Below are positions 6,195 through 11,493 of a DNA stretch of 11,493 nt, in pieces; position 1 is the first letter of the stretch, and each line of letters opens with the position of its first letter. The notes under the pieces were generated by a model. That model saw nothing but the letters and a program-made list of their open reading frames with translations, was not told the origin of the DNA and made no database searches. Source of the stretch: Candidatus Solincola tengchongensis (GTDB lineage Bacteria; Actinomycetota; Geothermincolia; Geothermincolales; RBG-13-55-18); NCBI GenBank assembly GCA_015711895.1, contig JACVJH010000358.1, forward strand, positions 1-11,493, in the 5' to 3' direction. The position numbers and the translations under genes are program-made.

Positions 6195-7196
6195 TCAGGT
6201 GGCGTCGATGGCTTTTCCACGGCCGCGATTCCGGCAGGCCGGAGAGCCATTTCCGGAACCCGGCATCCTCTCCATCTCCGCGGCCATACGGCTCAGGCGC
6301 CGTATGCGGCGGTACACGGCGGACTTGCTCAGAGCCGGGTGCATGAGGCCGCCGAGCTCCTTCAGGGTGGCCTCGGGGTGCTCCAGGCGCAGTGCGGCGA
6401 CCGAGCGCAATGTGCTGGGAAGGTTTTCCAGTCCTATGCTGTTCTCTATCAGCCTGATGTCTCGGATCTGCCTCTGCGCGGCGTCCACCGCCTTCTCCAG
6501 GTTGGCCGTCTCGCTGTTCACCCGGCGGTTGACGCTCTCCCTCAGCTCGCGCAACACGCATTCGCTCTGCAGCCGAAGAAGGGCATCGTGAGCTCCCACC
6601 AGGGCAAGGAAATCGGCCTGATCCGTCCTGCTCTTGGCGTAGAGGGTCACCATGTTCCTCCGCTCCGTGATCTGAGCGCGGATGCCGTATCTCCCCAGTA
6701 GTTTGCGGAGGCCCTCGGCCATCTCACGGTGCTGGGTGTTTATCTCCAGGTGTGCGGGGAGATCCGGCCGGCTAACGTAACCTCCTCCGAGGAAAGCACC
6801 CCGCAGGTAGGATATGCCGCAGCAGTGCTTCCTGACCATGCGCGCCGGGACCCCCAGCACCGGGCGGAGAGAGTCGTCGAGCAGCCCCAGCTCGTTGAGA
6901 ACCTGGGGGAGGCCCTCACCGGCCAGGAACAGCTGGTAGCAGTTGTGGCCCCTGAGGCGTGGCGACCTTTCCACGCGCAGCTCGGGTAGCAGGCCGAATA
7001 GTTCCCTGAGCAACCGGAACATCTTGCGGGCCACGGCGGCGTTCTCGCTCTCCGTATGCAGGATCAAGCTGTCGCCGCTCCCCAAGTGCAGGCTCCCTTC
7101 GAGATGCAGCAGTGCGGAGAGCTCGGCCAGCCGGCAACAGCGCCTCGAGGCCCTGATCCGGGCCAGCTCGTCCTTCACCTCGGTGATATGGCTCAT
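6195..7196 (-). CDS. whiA: WhiA family DNA-binding regulator
   Basis: WhiA is a transcription factor needed for sporulation septation in Streptomyces and linked to cell division in Bacillus. The 333-residue protein combines a degenerate LAGLIDADG-homing-endonuclease-like part (about residues 25-215, with LRGAFLGGGYVS near 131-142 and HLEIN at 149-153) and a C-terminal helix-turn-helix domain. The hallmark segment around NRRVNSETANLEKAV (223-237), then AAQRQI and LIENSIGL, is well conserved. A basic Gly/Arg-rich tail of about 25 residues follows the domain. The ATG lies 3 bp after the rapZ stop with no clear ribosome site, so translation is probably coupled to rapZ. yvcK, usually between them, is missing. 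Confidence 0.96.
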   Translation of the reverse strand: MSHITEVKDELARIRASRRCCRLAELSALLHLEGSLHLGSGDSLILHTESENAAVARKMFRLLRELFGLLPELRVERSPRLRGHNCYQLFLAGEGLPQVLNELGLLDDSLRPVLGVPARMVRKHCCGISYLRGAFLGGGYVSRPDLPAHLEINTQHREMAEGLRKLLGRYGIRAQITERRNMVTLYAKSRTDQADFLALVGAHDALLRLQSECVLRELRESVNRRVNSETANLEKAVDAAQRQIRDIRLIENSIGLENLPSTLRSVAALRLEHPEATLKELGGLMHPALSKSAVYRRIRRLSRMAAEMERMPGSGNGSPACRNRGRGKAIDAT

Positions 7197-7199
7197 GGG

Positions 7200-8057
7200 T
7201 CACTCTCGAGCGACGTCCCGGTGGCGCACGCTCACCTTCACCCCTGCGTCGCGTAATCTCCGGGCGAGCTCCTCCACGAGGACCACCGAACGGTGCCGGC
7301 CTCCCGTGCACCCCATGGCCAGGGTGACGTAGCGTCGTCCCTCGCGAACGAAACGGTCCTTGAGGTAGAGGATCAGCGAATGGAGCCGGGACAGAAACTC
7401 CTCGCTCTCCGGCTGCCCGAGTACGTATTCCCGTACCGCCGGGTCGGTCCCGTCCCGTTCCCGGAGTTCGTCAATCCAGAAGGGGTTGGGGAGAAAGCGG
7501 AGGTCGAAGACCATGTCCGCGTCTAAGGGCAAACCGTACTTGTACCCGAAGGAGATCAGGCTCATCTCCAGGGACTCGGCGGCCTCAGGTGCCTGGTAGC
7601 GGTTCATTATCTGTTCCCGCAGCTGGTGGACGCTGCTGCGGGAGGTGTCGATCACCACGTGAGCCCGGGCGCGCAGGCCCTGGAGGAGGTCCCTCTCCTT
7701 GGCGATGCTCTCCAGGATGCCCCCCTCGCTATGCAGGGGGTGAGCCCGGCGCGTCTCCTTGAAGCGCCGCACCAGGGTATCGTCGTCCGCCTCCAGGAAG
7801 ATTATCTGGTAAGGGACGTTGCCGCGGTCCAACTCCTCCAGTGCATGGTTGAGGTCGCGGAAGAACTCGCCCCCCCGCACGTCGATGACCGCGGCCAGCT
7901 TGTCCAGGCTGGAGGCCCCCTGCGAGCACAATTCCACCATCTTCAGAAGGAGAGAGGGCGGAAAGTTGTCCACACAGAAGTAGCCGAGGTCCTCCAGGCT
8001 CTTGATAGCCACGGATTTACCGGCTCCGGACAGACCGGTTATGATGGTGATTTCCAG
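7200..8057 (-). CDS. rapZ: RapZ/YvcJ family nucleotide-binding protein, CTG start
   Basis: RapZ proteins bind nucleotides through an N-terminal P-loop domain; in E. coli RapZ is an RNA-binding adaptor controlling GlmZ decay, and in Bacillus YvcJ is a GTP/ATP-hydrolysing protein. The first ATG/GTG/TTG in frame (GTG 8012) would remove the Walker A motif. The frame continues upstream and encodes TGLSGAGKS (residues 7-15), which all family members need, and is closed by TGA at 8075-8073. The only sensible initiator between is CTG at 8057-8055, six bases after AGGAGG. With it the protein has 285 residues, the usual family size, and begins (M)EITIITG. DLGYFCVDN, the GYKYG region and the C-terminal GCTGGRHRS (249-257) confirm the family. 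whiA follows after 3 bp. Confidence 0.95.
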   Translation of the reverse strand: MEITIITGLSGAGKSVAIKSLEDLGYFCVDNFPPSLLLKMVELCSQGASSLDKLAAVIDVRGGEFFRDLNHALEELDRGNVPYQIIFLEADDDTLVRRFKETRRAHPLHSEGGILESIAKERDLLQGLRARAHVVIDTSRSSVHQLREQIMNRYQAPEAAESLEMSLISFGYKYGLPLDADMVFDLRFLPNPFWIDELRERDGTDPAVREYVLGQPESEEFLSRLHSLILYLKDRFVREGRRYVTLAMGCTGGRHRSVVLVEELARRLRDAGVKVSVRHRDVARE

Positions 8058-8063
8058 TTCTTT

Positions 8064-8073
8064 CCTCCTCCTT
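8064..8073 (-). promoter_or_regulatory. Ribosome binding site deciding the CTG start of rapZ
   Basis: AAGGAGGAGG on the minus strand lies six bases before CTG at 8057. The in-frame TGA (8075-8073) overlaps its start, so no earlier initiation is possible in this frame. It is among the strongest such sites in the window. Confidence 0.8.
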
Positions 8074-8215
8074 CAATCTCCCTTTCCCGGGCGGCGTCTG
8101 CTCCAAGGGCGTTTAATCTCCTCCGACAACTTCCCGGCTCGCCATTCGTGTCCCTCTTCCGGTGCCGCTTTGAACCGCCATGGCGGAAGACGACGTTCTT
8201 TCTCGCTTAGAGTTG

Positions 8216-8221
8216 ATTATA
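8216..8221 (-). promoter_or_regulatory. TATAAT -10 box upstream of rapZ-whiA
   Basis: A perfect TATAAT on the minus strand sits in a small AT-rich island, about 160 bases before the rapZ start. No convincing -35 hexamer exists at 16-18 bases and no TG extension is present. It follows the inverted repeat after ogt, so a new transcription unit starting here makes sense. The leader contains the 12-bp palindrome CCGCCATGGCGG at 8175-8186. Confidence 0.4.
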
Positions 8222-8267
8222 GATTGCGCCGCGCCTTCACGGCGACCCTTTCCTCATGCGGGAGACA

Positions 8268-8305
8268 GGGCGGTTTCTCAGCCTTCTTCAACCCGGAAAC
8301 CGCCC
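8268..8305. repeat. 10-bp perfect inverted repeat after ogt
   Basis: GGGCGGTTTC (8268-8277) and GAAACCGCCC (8296-8305) can pair around an 18-base loop. It lies about 50 bases downstream of the ogt stop in the 296-bp ogt-rapZ spacer. No T-run follows on either strand, so it is not a classical intrinsic terminator; it could be a U-less terminator, an mRNA-stabilising hairpin or a protein site. Confidence 0.6.
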
Positions 8306-8353
8306 GCTGATGCGATACACCGTCTTGTGCAGGACTGGTGAAGTCGGTATTCC

Positions 8354-8851
8354 TCACATGGCGCCCTCCATCTTGAGCAGCCTTTCCTTCATGCCGCGCG
8401 GGCCTGCGTATCCTCCCGGGCTTCCGTCGGAGCGCACGACACGATGGCAGGGGACGATAAGCGGGAAGGGGTTGCGGCGCATGGCGTTTCCCACCGCACG
8501 AGCGGCACGGGGGCTCCCCGCGAGCTCGGCCACCTCCCCGTAGGATAAGGTGGAGCCGCGGGGGATGGAGAGGACCACGCGGTACACGCGCCACTGGAAC
8601 TCGGTGAGCCCGGCGGAGGCCAACAGCCTTTCCGCCAGGCCGCGATCCACATCTTTACCGTCCAGGAGCTCGGTCAGAGCATGCATTAGCCTCTTCGCCT
8701 CGAGCGAGGGAGGCGCCTCCTCTCCGCCAGCCTCCTTGACCGGCGGGTCAAAGCCTATCCGGACCGGCGCCCCTCCCAGCGTATGCACGTATATGTCGCC
8801 GATCACGCTCTTCAGCCGATGACATCCCCTTGATGCGGTTCCCGAGCTCAT
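8354..8851 (-). CDS. ogt: Methylated-DNA--protein-cysteine S-methyltransferase (Ogt/MGMT type)
   Basis: The protein removes alkyl groups from O6-alkylguanine by suicidal transfer to its own cysteine. The 165-residue product is a normal single-unit Ogt/MGMT. The C-terminal DNA-binding/active-site domain (about residues 82-165) has TEFQWRVYRVVLSIPRGS, TLSYGEVAELAG, the SPRAARAVG helix with the expected arginine, and the active site IVPCHRV with Cys135, followed by GGYAG. The N-terminal half is weakly conserved, as usual. The ATG is supported by AGGAGGAGG just upstream. It lies 95 bp after uvrC, in a DNA-repair block, and interrupts the usual uvrC-rapZ neighbourhood. A 10-bp palindrome CCTGATCAGG (8860-8869) overlaps the ribosome site. 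Confidence 0.96.
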   Translation of the reverse strand: MSSGTASRGCHRLKSVIGDIYVHTLGGAPVRIGFDPPVKEAGGEEAPPSLEAKRLMHALTELLDGKDVDRGLAERLLASAGLTEFQWRVYRVVLSIPRGSTLSYGEVAELAGSPRAARAVGNAMRRNPFPLIVPCHRVVRSDGSPGGYAGPRGMKERLLKMEGAM

Positions 8852-8946
8852 GTCCTCCTCCTGATCAGGCCGCTCGGCCCGACCCCTATCCTTCCCTCGC
8901 CAGTATCGCCCAAGCCAACGGTCACGCCCCGCGGTCTCCGTGGGCG

Positions 8947-10872
8947 CTACATAGAGCGCCCCGCTTTCTGCCCCTCCTCGGAGCCAAGCTCCTGCGCCAT
9001 CGACTCCTCGGGATGTAGGGCGCGATAGAGGCTCTCCGCCGTCCGGCGGTCCAGGAAACTCAGGCTCGCCAGCTCCTCCCGGGTGGCCTCCGCGATGCGG
9101 GCCAGGCTGCCGAAGTGGCGGAGGAGCCTCTGCTTGCGGCGCGGTCCTATACCCGGCACCTCGTCCAGGAAGGAACGGCGCGTCCTCCTCTCCCTCTGCT
9201 GTCGGTGGTATTCCAGCGCGTAGCGGTGGGCCTCGTCGCGGATGCGCTGCAGGAGGTGCAGCGCTTCCGAGTCTCTCGGAAGGACCACGGCTTCCCGCCT
9301 TCCCGGAAGGTGGATCTCCTCCAGCCGCTTGGCCATGGCAGCAACCTCCACGTCCCTCAGCCCATGCCGAGCCAGAGAGCGCACCGCGGCCCCCAGCTGG
9401 GGAAGGCCCCCGTCCACCAGGATGAGGTCGGGCTTCTTATGGAAGGTGTCCAGGCGCACCCTGGCCCCGGCTTCGCCCTCCGTGCCCCCTGCGGAGGAGG
9501 CCAGGCGGGACAGGCGCCGGTCAAGAACCTCCTCCATCATGGCCACGTCGCCTTTGCCTTCCTCGCCTCGGATGCGGAAACGGCGGAAGTCGCGGCGCAG
9601 GGGTATGCCTCCCTCGAAGACCACCATGGAGCCCACGGCGTCCAGCGGCCCCAGGTTGGAGATGTCGTAACACTCTATCCGGTAAGGCAGGCGGCTCAAC
9701 CCCAGGCCCTCGGCTATCCCCTGCACCGCCCGGGAGATCCACCCCAGATCGGAAGCCTGCTTGGCCAGGTGGACCTCGAGGGACATGCGGGCGTTGCGCG
9801 AGACCTTCTCCACCAGGCTCCGCTTCTCGCCCCTGCGCGGGACGAGAAGGCGCACCTTCCTCCCCGCCTTCCCGGATAACCATTCCTCGAGAAGGGAGCG
9901 TTCGGCTTCCGGAAGGTCGTGAGAGAGGAGTATCTCCCTCGGTATATGCGTCGCCTGGGCGTAGAACTGGGCCAGGAAGGCGGCCAGGATATCCCCTTCG
10001 CCGCTTCCGGCCGGGGGCGTGGAAAAGAAATCCTGTTTTCCCAGTATCTTACCCCCGCGCACGTAGAACACCGTCACGCAGGCATCCAGGTCGCCGCATT
10101 CCACAGCGAAGACGTCCTGGTCTCCTTCCTTCCGGTTATGGGCCTGCTGCCTTTCCAGGATGCGCTGCAGGGCCAGCAGACGGTCGCGCGTCCGCGCGGC
10201 GAGCTCGAACTCCTGGCGCGAGGCCTCCTCGCGCATGCGTCTCTCCAGGTCCTCCATCACGGAGAGGTGATCCCCTTCCATGAAGCGCCGCACGCCCTGG
10301 ATGATCCTGCCGTATTCCTCCACGGACACCTTCCCCGTGCACGGGCCACAGCACAGCCGTATGTGGTAGTCGAGGCACGGGCCGCCGGTCGGCCTGCCGG
10401 GCTCCCTCCCCCGGCAGGCGCGGAAGGGAAAGACCTTACGCAGGGTCTCTATGGTCTCCCGCACCGCCCCGGCGTGGGCGAAGGGACCGTAATACACGGC
10501 GTCGGGGCGGCGGCTCCCCCGCGCGAACATCACCCGAGGATAGGAGTCTCCGGTGCGTATGACCATGTAGGGATAGGACTTGTCGTCGCGGAAGTCGATG
10601 TTGTAGTCCGGGTGGAACCTCTTTATCAGGTTGGCCTCCAGAAGGAGAGCCTCCGCCTCGTTGGCGGTGACGATGAAGTCGAGGTCGGAGATCCGCGACC
10701 GCAGGCCGGCCAGCCTGGGGTTCTCCTCCTCGCGGGAATGGAAGTAGGAGGCCACCCTCTTGCGCAGGGAGGCGGCCTTTCCCACGTAGATGACCCTCCC
10801 GCGGTCATCCTTGAAGATGTATACTCCGGGCGCGTCGGGCAGCGATTCAGCCTTTCTGCGGGCCTCGGTCAT
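8947..10872 (-). CDS. uvrC: Excinuclease ABC subunit UvrC
   Basis: UvrC makes both incisions in nucleotide excision repair after UvrB loading. The 641-residue protein has the family order: GIY-YIG nuclease (about 12-95, with GVYIFKD and VIYVGKA), a four-Cys segment (Cys153, 166, 174, 178) matching the iron-sulfur ligands reported for E. coli UvrC, a UVR domain binding UvrB (about 203-240), the RNase H-like nuclease (YDISNLGP with Asp403, LVDGG with Asp487, DEAHR with His549), and helix-hairpin-helix repeats (about 568-620, VPGIGP). ATG 10872 is chosen because the frame closes just upstream; its ribosome site is weak (GGTGG), with GGAGGT too far away. uvrA lies upstream at 126 bp. Confidence 0.98.
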   Translation of the reverse strand: MTEARRKAESLPDAPGVYIFKDDRGRVIYVGKAASLRKRVASYFHSREEENPRLAGLRSRISDLDFIVTANEAEALLLEANLIKRFHPDYNIDFRDDKSYPYMVIRTGDSYPRVMFARGSRRPDAVYYGPFAHAGAVRETIETLRKVFPFRACRGREPGRPTGGPCLDYHIRLCCGPCTGKVSVEEYGRIIQGVRRFMEGDHLSVMEDLERRMREEASRQEFELAARTRDRLLALQRILERQQAHNRKEGDQDVFAVECGDLDACVTVFYVRGGKILGKQDFFSTPPAGSGEGDILAAFLAQFYAQATHIPREILLSHDLPEAERSLLEEWLSGKAGRKVRLLVPRRGEKRSLVEKVSRNARMSLEVHLAKQASDLGWISRAVQGIAEGLGLSRLPYRIECYDISNLGPLDAVGSMVVFEGGIPLRRDFRRFRIRGEEGKGDVAMMEEVLDRRLSRLASSAGGTEGEAGARVRLDTFHKKPDLILVDGGLPQLGAAVRSLARHGLRDVEVAAMAKRLEEIHLPGRREAVVLPRDSEALHLLQRIRDEAHRYALEYHRQQRERRTRRSFLDEVPGIGPRRKQRLLRHFGSLARIAEATREELASLSFLDRRTAESLYRALHPEESMAQELGSEEGQKAGRSM

Positions 10873-10998
10873 CAGCGCACCACCGCCGACCTCCGGCGTC
10901 CTCCTGCAATTCCCTCATCGCACCGTCGCGGCTCGACACCCATAGACGGTCACATCTTGCGCAGCGTCGGCGCCAGCAATAAATGGCAATTAACGGAA

Positions 10999-11493
10999 TT
11001 ATTGTGCTTTCCGATCCTCAATGGCCCGATCTCTCTCAACCCTTAGAACTCCCATAAAGACGACCCGGCGTGTGTAACCGCCCATAGCACTGGCCTCTTC
11101 CAGGCCCAGGAGGGGTCGGAGGTAGTAACCGGTGTAGGAACGGGGTATCCGGGCCACCTCCTCCGGCGGCCCCTCGGCCACCACCCACCCCCCTTCCTCG
11201 CCTCCCTCGGGACCCAGGTCGATTATCCAGTCCGCGCACTTGATGACGTCCAGGTTGTGCTCGATGACCAGCACCGTGTTCCCCGCATCCACCAACCCCT
11301 GGAGCATGGCCAGGAGCTTGTTGATGTCGTCGAAATGCAACCCGGTGGTGGGCTCGTCCAGGAGGTAGAGGGTCTTTCCGGTGGGACGTTTGTTCAACTC
11401 CGCCGCCAGCTTCACCCGCTGCGCCTCACCTCCGGAGAGGGTAGGTGCCGGCTGGCCCAGCTTTATATAACCCAATCCAACGTCGTAGAGGGT
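10999..11493 (-). CDS. uvrA: Excinuclease ABC subunit UvrA, C-terminal part (5' end outside window)
   Basis: UvrA is the ATPase that recognises DNA damage and loads UvrB. The last 164 residues are visible; the frame is open to the window edge, beginning TLYDVGLGYIKLGQ. They contain the end of the second ABC ATPase: signature LSGGEAQRVKLA, Walker B LYLLDEPTTGLH, the switch VLVIEHNLDVIK and DWIIDLGPEGG. The usual ending YTGYYLRPLL is followed by about 34 further residues with no feature I recognise, ending at TAA. TTG at 11475 is an internal leucine, not a start. The 126-bp gap to uvrC contains an AT-rich patch (around 10975-11000) without a clear promoter. Confidence 0.97.
   Translation of the reverse strand, partial: TLYDVGLGYIKLGQPAPTLSGGEAQRVKLAAELNKRPTGKTLYLLDEPTTGLHFDDINKLLAMLQGLVDAGNTVLVIEHNLDVIKCADWIIDLGPEGGEEGGWVVAEGPPEEVARIPRSYTGYYLRPLLGLEEASAMGGYTRRVVFMGVLRVERDRAIEDRKAQ

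Noticed and set aside
8113..8181. 22-residue ATG frame in the leader before rapZ
   Set aside because: No ribosome site before the ATG, which is part of a chance-level 12-bp palindrome; ends without overlapping rapZ.
8860..8879. Palindromes CCTGATCAGG and GGCC-GCTC-GGCC before ogt as an operator
   Set aside because: Palindromes of 8-10 bp are expected several times by chance in a window of this size, and nothing else supports regulation here.
9919..11046. Long open frame (375 codons) on the + strand across uvrC
   Set aside because: It is antisense to a certain UvrC and its protein has no recognisable domain; GC-rich codon use of the real gene creates such frames.
1..11493. CRISPR arrays, insertion sequences, phage genes, attachment sites or rRNA/tRNA genes
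   Set aside because: No regularly spaced repeats, transposase or integrase motifs, or RNA gene signatures were seen on either strand.

Overview
The window is about 11.5 kb of GC-rich bacterial DNA, almost all of it core housekeeping sequence. The minus strand carries uvrA (partial), uvrC, ogt, rapZ, whiA, gap, pgk, tpiA and secG in that order. This is the arrangement known from Actinomycetota around whiA (uvrC-rapZ-yvcK-whiA-gap-pgk-tpiA-secG), except that yvcK is absent and an ogt-type alkyltransferase gene lies between uvrC and rapZ. The other end of the window carries a flavin/iron-sulfur NAD(P)H oxidoreductase module of the kind used by anaerobes. Gene order, GC content and strong AGGAGG ribosome sites together suggest an anaerobic, probably deep-branching actinobacterium. 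This placement is inference, and a GC-rich Bacillota relative is not excluded.

Layout. Bases 1-1768 (+ strand) hold the end of an electron-transfer operon: a NuoF/HydB-like flavoprotein subunit cut by the window edge, then a HoxU/NuoG-N-terminal-like iron-sulfur subunit one base downstream. Bases 1769-2180 are non-coding and contain two back-to-back terminators, one for the + strand operon and one for secG, which converge. secG (2181-2417, minus) has a TTG start and appears to have its own extended -10 promoter. About 500 bp with no recognisable gene separates it from tpiA. tpiA, pgk and gap (3015-5986) form a tight glycolytic operon behind a convincing promoter at 6040-6067. whiA and rapZ (6195-8057) are only 3 bp apart, and rapZ appears to start at a CTG codon. 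A 300-bp spacer with an inverted repeat and a TATAAT box separates them from ogt, uvrC and the uvrA C-terminus (8354-11493), a DNA-repair block.

How the genes work together. UvrA and UvrC act in nucleotide excision repair and Ogt directly reverses O6-alkylguanine. RapZ and WhiA are a nucleotide-binding regulator and a DNA-binding regulator that are commonly encoded together. GAPDH, PGK and TPI are consecutive lower-glycolysis enzymes, and SecG belongs to the SecYEG translocon. The two + strand proteins would move electrons between NAD(P)H and iron-sulfur carriers, with a catalytic partner encoded outside this window.

No clearly novel system is visible. The points most worth checking are the CTG start of rapZ, the missing yvcK, the iron-sulfur subunit without a His-Cys cluster box but with a CxxC/CxxH tail, the Glu-to-Ser change in the NuoF nucleotide-site motif, the repeated AAGCG half-sites over the gap promoter, and the long non-coding stretch upstream of secG.
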